Source of the DNA: JAADHX01 sp964569385
Lineage (GTDB): Bacteria > Actinomycetota > Acidimicrobiia > Acidimicrobiales > Poriferisodalaceae
Reading direction: 5' to 3'
NCBI GenBank assembly: GCA_964569385.1
Contig: CAZMUM010000003.1
Coordinates: 89,567-153,566, forward strand
DNA: 64,000 nt
Position 1 is the first letter of the stretch; every line of letters begins with the position of its first letter. The notes beneath the pieces were generated by a model. That model did not search any database. It was not told the DNA's origin and saw nothing but the letters and a program-made list of their open reading frames with translations. The translations under genes and the position numbers were made by a program. Shown here piece by piece: positions 16,856 to 25,800 of this stretch.

Positions 16856-17748
16856 CTTCGCTCTGGTCACGTCTGGCGGGTCTCCCGATCACGACCAGAG
16901 TCGCGATCCGCAGAGTCGCGACCGTAGCGGTGCTTGTTCTGCTCCTGGGAGCTGTCATGATTGGCAGCCGTTGGAATGGTGAACTGGATCACCAGGTCGA
17001 GAGCAGCCCTTCGAGCATTTCGGTTGGCGTTGACTCGATTAGCGTGCTCGAAGTGATCTTCGGCGGCGCGATTGCTGTGTTGGCGTTGGTTCTGGCTATT
17101 GGGCTCGCCGTAACCAACAAACGTGCTGTCCTTGGTGCGCTTGGCATCGTGGCCATGTTGGTCGTGATCGTCACCATCATTTCTGGCGATGTAGACGGCC
17201 CGCTGATCGAATCGAGCGACAGCGGGCTTGGCGAGGCGGCCCAGGACAAGATCATAACGGTCGGCAACATTCCGGGGCCGGTCGGTGCTGTGGCGTTTCT
17301 TGTGGTGCTCGTGGCCGGATGCCTTGTGTGGCGTTATGCCAGGAGGCCAAGCGAGGAGACGCCAGCCGAGTTCGCGCTGTCGGATTCGATCGCCTCGATC
17401 GCTGTTGAGCTCGGCGCAAACGAAGCCGACGACCGCTCGGCCATCATTGCCACCTACTCACGGCTAGAAGATCTGCTTGCCGACGCAGGTCACGCGCGCC
17501 TCGGCCACGAAACTGCAGCCGAACATCTGGGCCGCGTTCTCGAGCAACTGGGTGCCGCCAGCGCCGATGTGGTCGTGCTTCTGGACATCTACCAAAGGGC
17601 TGCATACGGTTCCGAGACGCCCGGAGTTGCACGACGGCTCGGGACTCTCCGCGGCCATGCCGCAGACACACTTCAGCGCATCGCGGCCCAGTTGTCTGGC
17701 CGCAGCTTTGCAGTCGAATCGACCGTTGGAGCTGACCAACGTGGATAA
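16852..17748 (+). CDS. DUF4129 membrane protein
   Basis: 298 residues. Three hydrophobic segments (about 20-40, 65-85 and 90-110) and a fourth at about 145-165 lead to a cytoplasmic C-terminal DUF4129 domain: IIATYSRLEDLLADAG, HETAAEHLGRVLEQL and DIYQRAAYG. DUF4129 proteins are standard partners of MoxR ATPases and DUF58 proteins, often with transglutaminase-like proteins, which are missing here. ATGA overlap with the oxidoreductase gene upstream fixes the start at 16852. Confidence 0.8.
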   Translation: MTSLWSRLAGLPITTRVAIRRVATVAVLVLLLGAVMIGSRWNGELDHQVESSPSSISVGVDSISVLEVIFGGAIAVLALVLAIGLAVTNKRAVLGALGIVAMLVVIVTIISGDVDGPLIESSDSGLGEAAQDKIITVGNIPGPVGAVAFLVVLVAGCLVWRYARRPSEETPAEFALSDSIASIAVELGANEADDRSAIIATYSRLEDLLADAGHARLGHETAAEHLGRVLEQLGAASADVVVLLDIYQRAAYGSETPGVARRLGTLRGHAADTLQRIAAQLSGRSFAVESTVGADQRG

Positions 17749-18328
17749 CGAACCAGCGCGAAGCGCTGCTAACCAGACTATCGACACCGGCGAAGCCGCA
17801 CCGACGGCGCCGCTCGCCCTCAAGGCCGAAGACTTCAGTCGCTTCGTTCCGTTCGCGCTCGTGTTTGTGGTGATCGCGGTCGCGAACCTTCTGACCGACA
17901 AGGCGTCGGTCCCTGGAGCGGTGTTGTTCCTGACGCTGACGTCGATCATGTTGGTCGTAGTTGCCGCGGGCCCGGCGTTGGTCGAACGGCTCGGTGTGAG
18001 GCCCGACCGAGGCTGGGTTCGTGAAGAGCCCTTGGATGCACCAAGGCTGGCTTGCAGCTCAAACCGGGTGTTGCTGGCGAGGCTGCGCCGTGACACCTCC
18101 GAAATCGACTCCGACCTTCGACCCCGCATTCGTAGGGCTTTGGGACCAATACTGGCTCGTAAGTTCGATCTCGACATCGACGACGCCAGGTCGACTCCTG
18201 CGATCGAAGCAGCGGTTGGGCCCAGCGCAGCGAAGTTGCTGATGGGTTCGCTTCGATCAGATAAACATCTCGACGTTCAGCAGGCGCTCGACGAATGTGT
18301 CGAGTTTCTCCAAAGGGAGCACCGATGA
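17741..18328 (+). CDS. Two-TM membrane protein of the MoxR operon
   Basis: About 195 residues. GTG at 17741 lies just before the upstream stop (17746-17748); a TTG at 17726 is also possible. Two adjacent hydrophobic segments (around residues 30-48 and 55-73) are followed by a charged domain of about 115 residues with no recognised family (RVLLARLRRDTSEI, then LGPILARKFDLDIDD). Its place between DUF4129 and moxR, with overlaps at both ends, makes it part of the same complex-forming unit. Confidence 0.7.
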   Translation: MDNEPARSAANQTIDTGEAAPTAPLALKAEDFSRFVPFALVFVVIAVANLLTDKASVPGAVLFLTLTSIMLVVVAAGPALVERLGVRPDRGWVREEPLDAPRLACSSNRVLLARLRRDTSEIDSDLRPRIRRALGPILARKFDLDIDDARSTPAIEAAVGPSAAKLLMGSLRSDKHLDVQQALDECVEFLQREHR

Positions 18329-19323
18329 ACACACTCAACAGGGCCGCGAGCCCGATGTCTGCTGACCACTCGGCGGTGATTGACCAAATCGAACAATCGA
18401 TAGTGGGCAAGCGGGCCATCATCGAACTGTTGCTCGATGCCGTAGCGGCAAGGGGCCATGTCCTTCTCGACGACGTACCTGGTGTGGCCAAGACTCTGCT
18501 CGCAAAGTCGTTCGCCGACGCCAGCGGCCTGATTTTCTCGCGGATTCAATTCACCCCAGACCTAATGCCGGCTGACGTAACCGGCGCGAGTATCTGGAAT
18601 CCGGCCGAGCACACGATCGACTTTCACCCAGGGCCGGTGTTTGCCAATGTGGTCTTAGCCGACGAGATCAACCGAGCCCCAGCCAAGACCCAATCTGCGT
18701 TATTGGAGGCGATGGCCGAAGGCCAAGTCACCGTCGATGGAACCACCCATCGGCTGCCCGATCCATTCGTTGTTATAGCGACCCAGAATCCGATCGATCA
18801 GGACGGCACCTACTCGTTGCCAGAAGCCCAACTCGATCGGTTCCTCATTAGTACTTCGATGGGGTATCCCGAAGCCGACGACGAAGCCGAAGTCGTGCGC
18901 CGCCACCTGTTTCGTAACCGCACCGAAGTAACATCTACCCAGTCTGACCGGACGGGGTCGGCGGTCGATCGTGAGGGGTTCGTGGTTAGGATGCGAGCCG
19001 CTGCGTCAGCCGTAACGGTGCACAATGCCGTGATCGACTACGCTGTGCGGATTGTGGCCGAGTCACGCCAGGATCCTGGCGTGCGGTTGGGTGCAAGCCC
19101 GAGAGCGTCGATTGGTTTGGTGGCAATGGCTCAGGCCAAGGCGGCGCGCGAGGGCCGCGACCACGTCCTTCCAGACGACTTGAAGGCCGCGGCCGGGGCT
19201 GTGCTTGGCCACCGGCTGATCCTGACCTCCGAGTTATGGATCGATGGCGTAGACCCAGAGCGTGTGGTGGAGTCGATTCTCACGAGGGTCCCAGCGCCTA
19301 CCCCTAACGATTTGCTCGGGTGA
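18325..19323 (+). CDS. moxR: MoxR-family AAA+ ATPase
   Basis: 332 residues. Walker A is DDVPGVAKT near residue 55, Walker B VVLADEINRAPAKTQSALLE near 112, sensor 1 ATQNPIDQDGTYSLPEAQLD near 155. MoxR ATPases are chaperone-like and act on membrane or VWA/DUF58 partner proteins in envelope assembly. The GxxGxxKT P-loop is intact except for D in place of the first G, which is usual in MoxR. Overlaps on both sides (ATGA, GTGA) with DUF-protein genes define the operon. Confidence 0.95.
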   Translation: MNTLNRAASPMSADHSAVIDQIEQSIVGKRAIIELLLDAVAARGHVLLDDVPGVAKTLLAKSFADASGLIFSRIQFTPDLMPADVTGASIWNPAEHTIDFHPGPVFANVVLADEINRAPAKTQSALLEAMAEGQVTVDGTTHRLPDPFVVIATQNPIDQDGTYSLPEAQLDRFLISTSMGYPEADDEAEVVRRHLFRNRTEVTSTQSDRTGSAVDREGFVVRMRAAASAVTVHNAVIDYAVRIVAESRQDPGVRLGASPRASIGLVAMAQAKAAREGRDHVLPDDLKAAAGAVLGHRLILTSELWIDGVDPERVVESILTRVPAPTPNDLLG

Positions 19324-20657
19324 CTCGGCCTAGAGGTAACCAGACCCAAACAAGTCGGGCCAACACCGGTTGGGAACGCCAGGCGTCGGTTGCGGTCGCT
19401 CCGCTTGTGGCCGTGGGCTTGACGACCATTGTGATGGCCGCCATGACACAGCAATCATGGCTCGTGTTAGTCGGCGCTCCTGCGCTGGTTGTACTTGCGC
19501 TCGATGTAATCATGGCCCCGCCGCCAGCCATTTCGCTGTCATCGTCGATCGCTAGTACACGGGTTAACGAAGGCGGCTTCGTCGATGTCGAGATTCGGCT
19601 TCGTTCGCCTCGATCGGGTTCGCTGAGACTTACGATACGTGCCATCGGCGGAGCTCGGATTGCCGCTGGATTCGGCGATGGTGCCGCCACCGCAGAAATC
19701 GAACTGAAATCGGGAGCTGAGCGAGTCGAGTTGGTAACCATCGAGTGCGAGCGATGGGGGCGTTGCGGGTTGGAGATCGAGTCGATCGCCTGGCCGTCAC
19801 CGATTGGACTAATCCACTGGTCCTCTATGATCCATCAGACCTCGCGGGTGTGGGTGCACCCAGCGCTGGTGCCGGCCCAATCACGGTTCGGCGTGAAGAA
19901 AACCTCGCCAAGACCCGGACAATATCGGGCGACTCGCCGTGGCGATGGCGTCGAATATCACTCCAGCAGACCATATGAGAACGGCGACAGGTGGCGCGAC
20001 CTTGACCACCGCTCAAGTGCCCGCCGTGACGCGTTGTGGACCAAAACCAGGCATGTCGAACGAGCCAGAGACCTGGTCTTGGTGGTTGACCTCATAGCCG
20101 ATGGCGGCACCGCAGGCGAAGCCTTAGCCAACCAGGCAGTGCGACTAGCCGACGGAATCGCTAGAGATCATTTGGCCGACCGCGATCGGGTCGGCATGGT
20201 GGTTCTTGCCCAGCAGATCGGGGTGTTAGGTCTCGGCGACGGCACCCGCCAGCGTGATCGGATCGTCGATCTACTGCTGCGCTCGGACCCCAGGGCGGGA
20301 ATATCCCCGTTGCGTATTGGTCTGGTGCGTCATATCCCGCGGTCGGCGACCGTGGTGGTTCTGTCTCCGTTGATCGATAGTTCGCTGCCGCCATCGCTGC
20401 TCGAGCTGCGACGCCAGCAACGCGATGTTGTCGTGATGCGGCTCGGAGCTGATCTGATAGCTCGATACCGAGACCAAAACGAAGGATTCGAACGGGGCGC
20501 AGCGTCTCTGCGCCTGGTCGATGATGCTCACATCGATGGAGTGCTCCGAGGACGAGGAATCACCGTCAATCACGTCGACCTCGATGTCGACCTGGCTGTT
20601 GCTCTTGACAAAGCGCAGCGCCGACACCAGGCGACCACAACGATGCGTTGGCGATGA
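19320..20657 (+). CDS. DUF58 domain protein
   Basis: 445 residues, GTG start overlapping the moxR stop. Two hydrophobic segments at residues 25-60, then a beta-rich region, and the DUF58 signature SSRPYENGDRWRDLDHRSSA near residue 215, followed by a VWA-like stretch DLVLVVDLIADGG with a degraded metal site. Partner of MoxR; presumed to be membrane-bound and to present a VWA-like domain to the ATPase. Confidence 0.9.
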   Translation: MTRPRGNQTQTSRANTGWERQASVAVAPLVAVGLTTIVMAAMTQQSWLVLVGAPALVVLALDVIMAPPPAISLSSSIASTRVNEGGFVDVEIRLRSPRSGSLRLTIRAIGGARIAAGFGDGAATAEIELKSGAERVELVTIECERWGRCGLEIESIAWPSPIGLIHWSSMIHQTSRVWVHPALVPAQSRFGVKKTSPRPGQYRATRRGDGVEYHSSRPYENGDRWRDLDHRSSARRDALWTKTRHVERARDLVLVVDLIADGGTAGEALANQAVRLADGIARDHLADRDRVGMVVLAQQIGVLGLGDGTRQRDRIVDLLLRSDPRAGISPLRIGLVRHIPRSATVVVLSPLIDSSLPPSLLELRRQQRDVVVMRLGADLIARYRDQNEGFERGAASLRLVDDAHIDGVLRGRGITVNHVDLDVDLAVALDKAQRRHQATTTMRWR

Positions 20658-21199
20658 TGTCGACCACCCGCGTCGTGCGAGAGCTCCGAGCTTTGGCCGA
20701 CATCCGCGTTCTGTTGGCCGTGTCTATTCCGGTGTTGGCGGTTGTCGCGATCGCGACTACTGGCCAGTCTGCGTTGGCGGTGATTGCGGCGACTAGCAGT
20801 GTGGTGATTGGTCTGGGGGTGCGTCTCTCCAGTGGGTCGTTGCTTGCCGGCGGGCTGGTTGGACTGGTTGTGGCGTGGGCGCTGGCAGCTCCGGGTAAGG
20901 TCGCCTTTGGAGCTGGGGCGGTGGGGGTAGGGGTGGTTCTTGTTGCGTTGCTGGCAGCAGCGTCAGAGCGCCGCCATATCTGGGTCGAACCCGAAGTCAG
21001 GCTGGCCAGGGCCATCTGGACTCTTTTCGACATCGCGCTTGGGGCCCTTTCGGTGGTCGTGCTGGCCTCGGTTGTTGGCGAATCCGACAGGTCCTTGGTC
21101 GCGGCCATGATTGGTGTTGGGGCTCTGGCTGGGGTGGTGGTGGTTGTGTATGCGCTCGGCAACACGGCCTCAGGGGCCACGAAACCCAATAACGACTAG
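20654..21199 (+). CDS. Multi-pass membrane protein ending the MoxR operon
   Basis: 181 residues with five or so hydrophobic segments (for example VLLAVSIPVLAVVAIATT and LVGLVVAWALAAPG) and little else. Start ATG at 20654 overlaps the DUF58 stop; a second ATG follows at once. No family recognised. Its stop codon overlaps, on the opposite strand, the stop of the glycosylase gene: CTAG at 21196-21199 serves both. Confidence 0.7.
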   Translation: MMSTTRVVRELRALADIRVLLAVSIPVLAVVAIATTGQSALAVIAATSSVVIGLGVRLSSGSLLAGGLVGLVVAWALAAPGKVAFGAGAVGVGVVLVALLAAASERRHIWVEPEVRLARAIWTLFDIALGALSVVVLASVVGESDRSLVAAMIGVGALAGVVVVVYALGNTASGATKPNND

Positions 21200-22113
21200 C
21201 GGTTGGCTAGGTCGGGAAGATCCAGTTTCGGGCCTCGTCGTTCTCGCCGCGGTCCGCCGAACTTCAGCAACCCCTGCACTCTGGCTCGTTGGCCTCGATA
21301 GGGCTCCAGAAGTTCGAGCATTCTGGCGTCGTCGCCAGTGCGTTCTCCGGCAAGCACCCAGGCCACCGTATTCGGGAGGTTGTAGTCGCCGATGATTACC
21401 GCATCGGGGTCGCCTAGAGCCAACTGCGAAACAATCGAAGACGTCCACGGCCCAATTCCAGGAAGAGCCTCCAGACGTCTTCTGGCTTGGACCGGGTTCA
21501 TGTCGACGGCTTCCTCGAGGCGATAGGCGCGTTTCGCGGCCTCGATGATCACCGTGGCCCGCTTGCGCTCAACGTCGAAACGGTGGAAGTCGTGGTAAGC
21601 CAACCCCGCCAGCTCCGATGCCGCAGGACCAAGCACGAGCTGATCTGGCCCTGGCCCAGGAGCCGTTGCCCCCCACAGTTTCAGGATTCCCTGCCAGGCC
21701 TTGCGGGCCGAGGCGACCGGTACCTTCTGGCCTAGTATCACCGGCACCAGATGTTCCCACACCGAGTTTGTCCTGGTCATGCGTTCGAAACGTCGAGCCT
21801 TGACGATCTGGCGCACAACATCATGATGGGCCACGAGCTTGGCCGGATCGTCGCGAACACCGAGCAGGTCCGGTACCAAACCAACAGCTATGGCGGCCCC
21901 TGGGCCCCAACCGTCCACGTTGGCGCCATCGGCGGTTGGGCGTATCCGAACCGTACCAGGGCCATCTGGGGTGTGAACAGCTCGCCAGGTGTATATACCA
22001 TCGTGAACCACCGGCCCTGCGTAGCCCTTGCCGCCGACTCTTTGGAGCATGTTTGCAGCTACTGGATCATAGCCGAGGTGATGTTGTGCCGATATGTCGG
22101 GGGTCGAGTTCAT
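21196..22113 (-). CDS. AlkA-like DNA-3-methyladenine glycosylase (HhH-GPD)
   Basis: 305 residues from ATG at 22113, chosen because the longer frame enters the upstream gene. The helix-hairpin-helix is LEALPGIGPWTSSIVSQLAL, followed by DPDAVIIGDYNLPN with the catalytic-type Asp of the GPD motif. Members excise alkylated purines in base-excision repair. It begins 8 bases after the FAH-family stop, so both form an operon, with no obvious metabolic link. The first 90 residues resemble the N-terminal domain of AlkA only loosely. Confidence 0.8.
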   Translation of the reverse strand: MNSTPDISAQHHLGYDPVAANMLQRVGGKGYAGPVVHDGIYTWRAVHTPDGPGTVRIRPTADGANVDGWGPGAAIAVGLVPDLLGVRDDPAKLVAHHDVVRQIVKARRFERMTRTNSVWEHLVPVILGQKVPVASARKAWQGILKLWGATAPGPGPDQLVLGPAASELAGLAYHDFHRFDVERKRATVIIEAAKRAYRLEEAVDMNPVQARRRLEALPGIGPWTSSIVSQLALGDPDAVIIGDYNLPNTVAWVLAGERTGDDARMLELLEPYRGQRARVQGLLKFGGPRRERRGPKLDLPDLANR

Positions 22114-22120
22114 GGCGTGC

Positions 22121-22990
22121 TCACGAGATGACTGTGCCAGGGTTTGGATCGGCGATGACAGGGTTCGAAATCTCGCCAATGCCTTCGATGCTCACCGCGA
22201 CCGTTTGGCCAGGTCGGAGCATAGTTCTGGGTGAGCGATAGAAGCCAACACCCTCGGGGGTTCCGGTGGCAATGACCGTGCCGGCAAGGAGGGTGAACGC
22301 GGTGGACAGATGCGCGATCAGGGCACTGATATCGAAGATCATTTCCGACGTATTGACATCCTGGCGAACATCGCCATCCACGGTAGTGGTGAGTTCAAGA
22401 TTGTTCGGGTCGGCAATCTCGTCGGCGCTAACCAACCAAGGGCCAATGGGGCCATGAGTGTCCCACGACTTGCCTATCGTCATAGTGGGTGACGCCTTCT
22501 GCCAATCGCGGACCGACACGTCGTTGACCACCAGATAGCCGGCGATCACCTCATGGGCCCTCTCGGCAGGCACCCGGCGGCAAGTTTTGCCTATGACTAC
22601 GCCGAGTTCGCCCTCATAGTCGACGAGGTCTGGAGCTTCAGGCGGAATGTGTATTGCGCTGTTCGGGCCAGTGACACAGGAGATTTGTTTGTTGAATACA
22701 ACCGGGCGTTCAGGGTCGGTTCGGCCACCCTCGGCAACATGGGCTCGATAGTTCAACCCGATGGCCAGAAAGTTTGGCGGCACCACCGGTGCGCACAGTT
22801 CGACAGCGCCGAGGTCGACTCGGGGAGCGTCGACGATTGCCCTTTCGAGGCCTAGTTCTGCGTTCTGAGCAAGATCGTGAGTGGCGACGGTGGCAAACTC
22901 CGAGGTCGACAGATCGGCGATTTCGGAGCCTAGGACGACGCCAATGTGGACTTGTGGCTCGGCGCCGTGGGTGAACCGACAGATGCGCAT
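22121..22990 (-). CDS. Fumarylacetoacetate hydrolase-family protein
   Basis: 289 residues. The FAH core begins at FLAIGLNYRAHVAE and the metal site is DYEGELGVVIGK near residue 125; GYLVVNDVSVRDWQ and the late GDVI-type segment GTVIATGTPEGVGF complete the fold. These enzymes hydrolyse acylpyruvates or hydrate/isomerise catechol-derived acids with Mg2+. A role in acylpyruvate or aromatic acid breakdown is expected; no ring-cleavage gene is nearby. Confidence 0.9.
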   Translation of the reverse strand: MRICRFTHGAEPQVHIGVVLGSEIADLSTSEFATVATHDLAQNAELGLERAIVDAPRVDLGAVELCAPVVPPNFLAIGLNYRAHVAEGGRTDPERPVVFNKQISCVTGPNSAIHIPPEAPDLVDYEGELGVVIGKTCRRVPAERAHEVIAGYLVVNDVSVRDWQKASPTMTIGKSWDTHGPIGPWLVSADEIADPNNLELTTTVDGDVRQDVNTSEMIFDISALIAHLSTAFTLLAGTVIATGTPEGVGFYRSPRTMLRPGQTVAVSIEGIGEISNPVIADPNPGTVIS

Positions 22991-23126
22991 AGACCAGAAC
23001 CTAGTGGCTTGGCTACATCATCGATGCCAAAATGCCGATGGGAGTCCTTGAGAAATCACACTCGCCGTGGCACTCTGGCCACTCGTTGCGCGAGTGCTTT
23101 AAAGACCATGAGGGTCACCTCGAGCC

Positions 23127-23663
23127 ATGGACGAACACCAGGAGCAGGCAATGACGCCGAGTGGATCACAGCCAATGAGTGCCGAGTCACTTAGCGACCC
23201 GGTTTCGGGGCTGCCCGATGGTCGATTCTTTCAGCTCTCGGTCGATCGCAAGGTCGCACTGGCTCGTCGGACGCTCAAACCGCTCGCCATCGCAGTGGTC
23301 GAAATCGACGACTTTGCCGGATTCGCGCCGTATCTCCGTGATCATGCAGTGCGGGTTCTCACTCGGGTCATGCAAAATACCCTGCGCGACTCCGACACAA
23401 TCTGTCAGCTACGCAACGGTGTGTTGGCTGCGGTGCTGGACGACACTTCAGAAACTGGGGCCGTGTGGGCCGCCGACCGCATCAGGCGAGCGCTTCTCGA
23501 GACTCCGGCCCGTGAGGTCGTGACCGTATCCGCGGGGTTGGCCTGTTACCCAAGCCACGCCATGGCCGCCGACGATCTCCTAAGCGAAGCCGAACTTGCA
23601 CTCTCGACGGCGCGGAGCCTCGGCCCTGGACGGATTGAGGTCGCGGCGATCGATCCGCTCTAG
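23127..23663 (+). CDS. Degenerate GGDEF-domain protein
   Basis: 178 residues. DPVSGLPDGRFFQLSVDRK and PLAIAVVEIDDFAGF match the opening of diguanylate cyclase domains, and the end (VTVSAGLACYPSHAMAADDLL, EAELALSTARSLG) matches the closing helix and strand. In the active-site hairpin the GGDEF motif is replaced by RNGVL, so synthesis of cyclic di-GMP is not expected; a binding or regulatory role is more likely. ATG at 23127 used; ATG at 23151 is possible. No other domain is attached. Confidence 0.75.
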   Translation: MDEHQEQAMTPSGSQPMSAESLSDPVSGLPDGRFFQLSVDRKVALARRTLKPLAIAVVEIDDFAGFAPYLRDHAVRVLTRVMQNTLRDSDTICQLRNGVLAAVLDDTSETGAVWAADRIRRALLETPAREVVTVSAGLACYPSHAMAADDLLSEAELALSTARSLGPGRIEVAAIDPL

Positions 23664-23685
23664 CGCGCGGCGGCTGATTCGGCCA

Positions 23686-24663
23686 CTAGTTCGGCCAGTG
23701 GCAGGCCACGTAGTGGTCGGTGTCGATCTCGACCATTGCGGGTTCTTCAGTAGCGCACACTTCGGTGGCCTTGGTACACCGCGTTCTAAATCGACAGCCA
23801 CTCGGCGGATCGATCGGCGAAGGTACATCACCGACAAGCTGCACCGGTTCTGGGCGAATCGTCGGGTCAGGGACGGGAATCGACTTTAGCAGTGCCGCGG
23901 TATAGGGATGTTTCGGTGCTGCGTAGAGGCCATCGGATGGCGCGATCTCGCAGAGTTTGCCTAAGTACATGACCGCAATGCGATCACTGACGTTCTTGAC
24001 CACTGCTAGGTCATGTGAGATGAACACCATGGTGAGGCCGTATCGTTCTTTCATGTCCTGCACCAGGTTCAGCAACTGAGCCTGGACCGAAACATCGAGC
24101 GCCGACACCGGTTCGTCGCAGATTAGGATCTTGGGCTCAAGTATCAGCGCTCTCGCTACCGACAGCCGTTGACACTGGCCACCGGAGAACTCGTGAGGCC
24201 TTTTCGTAAGCGAAGCCGCCGGATCGAGCCCAACCACCTCGAGAAGTTCGGCAACTTTGGTTTCTCGTTCTGCCTTTGTGCCACGATCCCATATCGACAG
24301 TGGCTCACCCAGTAGGTCGGCCACCCTGAGGCGGGGGTTCAGCGACGAGATCGGGTCTTGGAAGATCAACTGCATTGTTGGCCTCGTGTGGCGCAACTGC
24401 CGACGGGACAAGCTGGTCAGTTCGACGCCATCGACTGTCACCCGGCCAGATGTTGGTTTGACGATTCGCATGACCGCCTTGCCAAACGTCGACTTTCCGC
24501 AACCAGACTCGCCCACGAGGCCAAGAGTTTCGCCGTCGGCGACATCGATCGACACATCGGCAACGGCGCTAACTGTCCCGCCTGGAACCGAGAACTCTTG
24601 CACCAGGTTCTCGACTCGAAGCATTGAGGTTTCGCGAAGGGGTGTGCGGCCAGATCCTGCCAT
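23686..24663 (-). CDS. oppF: Oligopeptide ABC transporter ATP-binding protein (OppF/DppF type)
   Basis: 325 residues. Walker A GLVGESGCGKSTFGKAV near residue 55, Q-loop IFQDPISSLNPR, signature EFSGGQCQRLSVARAL near 165, Walker B ILICDEPVSALD, and the C-terminal oligopeptide-transporter domain CRFRTRCTKATEVC. It couples ATP hydrolysis to peptide or related uptake. ATG at 24663 overlaps the oppD stop (TGATG). No permease or binding-protein gene is adjacent, so the pair must serve a transporter encoded elsewhere or be the remnant of a longer operon. Confidence 0.9.
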   Translation of the reverse strand: MAGSGRTPLRETSMLRVENLVQEFSVPGGTVSAVADVSIDVADGETLGLVGESGCGKSTFGKAVMRIVKPTSGRVTVDGVELTSLSRRQLRHTRPTMQLIFQDPISSLNPRLRVADLLGEPLSIWDRGTKAERETKVAELLEVVGLDPAASLTKRPHEFSGGQCQRLSVARALILEPKILICDEPVSALDVSVQAQLLNLVQDMKERYGLTMVFISHDLAVVKNVSDRIAVMYLGKLCEIAPSDGLYAAPKHPYTAALLKSIPVPDPTIRPEPVQLVGDVPSPIDPPSGCRFRTRCTKATEVCATEEPAMVEIDTDHYVACHWPN

Positions 24664-25694
24664 CAGCTGTCCTCACTGCTCGGAGCCGCGACACTTACCG
24701 GTGTGTCGAGGGGGAACCAGCACGCGTAGTAGTGGTCCGGATTGTCGGCCGCAGCAACTAGGGCCGGAGCCTCGGTGTGGCATTTTGGTTGGGCGTAAGG
24801 GCAACGGGGAGCGAAGCTACATCCGACGGCGGCTGCGCCATCGGCAGGTGGTCGGCCGGTAATGGCGGTTAGCCGGGTGTGGCTAGGGTCGTCGAGTCGT
24901 GGAATCGAACGCAACAACGCTTCGGTGTATGGCATTCGAGTGTGGGAAAATAGCTGATCGGTGGGAGCCGTTTCGACGATTCGACCGGCGTACATGACTG
25001 CGATCCTGTCGGTTCGACCAGCAACTAGACCGAGATCGTGGGTGATGAGGATCATCGCCATATCGCGGTCGAGTTGTTGGGCCGCAAGTAGCTCCATGAT
25101 CTGGGATTGGACCGTGACGTCGAGCGCAGTTGTTGGTTCGTCGGCCAACAGCAGGTTCGGGCCACACGCGAGGGCGATAGCAATTACGACTCTCTGCCGC
25201 ATTCCACCAGATAACTGGTGTGGATACTGGCGAAGACGCTTCTTGGGCTCTGGGATGCCGACGCTTGTGACAAGTTCAAGAGCCACGTCGGCGGCTTCGG
25301 ACCGCGTTAGCCCAAGGTGGGTCCTAACCCCCTCAGTCAGCTGGGTGCCGATTCGCATGACCGGATTGAGCGACGTCATCGGGTCCTGGAAAACCATGGC
25401 TATGGCTGGGCCCCACAGCGTACGTAGGTGCTCTTCGGGGGATTGGGTGATATCGACGCCGCGAAATTCGACTGAGCCGGCCGTTTCGACTCCGCTGCTT
25501 GGTAATAAACGCATGATGGATCGGGCCAACACCGACTTACCCGAGCCAGATTCGCCCACAATTCCGAGGGTCTCGCCGCGGGCAAGCCCAAACGTCACCC
25601 CATCGACGGCCCGAACTGTGGTCGTTGGCATCAGGAAGTGGGTTGAAAGGTTGGTGACCCGCAGCAATGGCGCCCCGCTGGTCACGTCAGTCAT
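24663..25694 (-). CDS. oppD: Oligopeptide ABC transporter ATP-binding protein (OppD/DppD type)
   Basis: 343 residues. Walker A GIVGESGSGKSVLARSI near residue 45, QDPMTSLNPVMRIG, signature LSGGMRQRVVIAIAL, Walker B LLLADEPTTALDVT, and the C-terminal CSFAPRCPYAQPKC cluster typical of this ABC subfamily. Coupled to oppF by a TGATG overlap. The gamma-glutamyltransferase-like gene lies 104 bases upstream on the same strand, which hints at salvage of extracellular peptides, though co-transcription is not proven. Confidence 0.9.
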   Translation of the reverse strand: MTDVTSGAPLLRVTNLSTHFLMPTTTVRAVDGVTFGLARGETLGIVGESGSGKSVLARSIMRLLPSSGVETAGSVEFRGVDITQSPEEHLRTLWGPAIAMVFQDPMTSLNPVMRIGTQLTEGVRTHLGLTRSEAADVALELVTSVGIPEPKKRLRQYPHQLSGGMRQRVVIAIALACGPNLLLADEPTTALDVTVQSQIMELLAAQQLDRDMAMILITHDLGLVAGRTDRIAVMYAGRIVETAPTDQLFSHTRMPYTEALLRSIPRLDDPSHTRLTAITGRPPADGAAAVGCSFAPRCPYAQPKCHTEAPALVAAADNPDHYYACWFPLDTPVSVAAPSSEDS

Positions 25695-25768
25695 CGCCGT
25701 CGATGTTAGTCAACCAAATCGGGTGCGGTTAGTTTGAGCGATCTTTTGAGCCGCTAGTGCCGTGGTTT

Positions 25769-25800
25769 CGCTCTTGATTCGCTGTGCTCATCGGGCCGCT
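25769..25800. repeat. Dispersed 32-bp intergenic repeat, copy 1
   Basis: This 32-base stretch (CGCTCTTGATTCGCTGTGCT, then CATCGGGCCGCT) matches 46016-46047 at 27 of 32 positions. Both copies lie beside the 3' end of a minus-strand gene (gamma-glutamyltransferase-like here, transaldolase there). It may be a short dispersed or terminator-like element. Confidence 0.45.

Noticed and set aside
22140..22165. tRNA T-loop-like GGTTCGAAATC
   Set aside because: Lies inside the FAH-family gene and no cloverleaf can be formed from the flanks.
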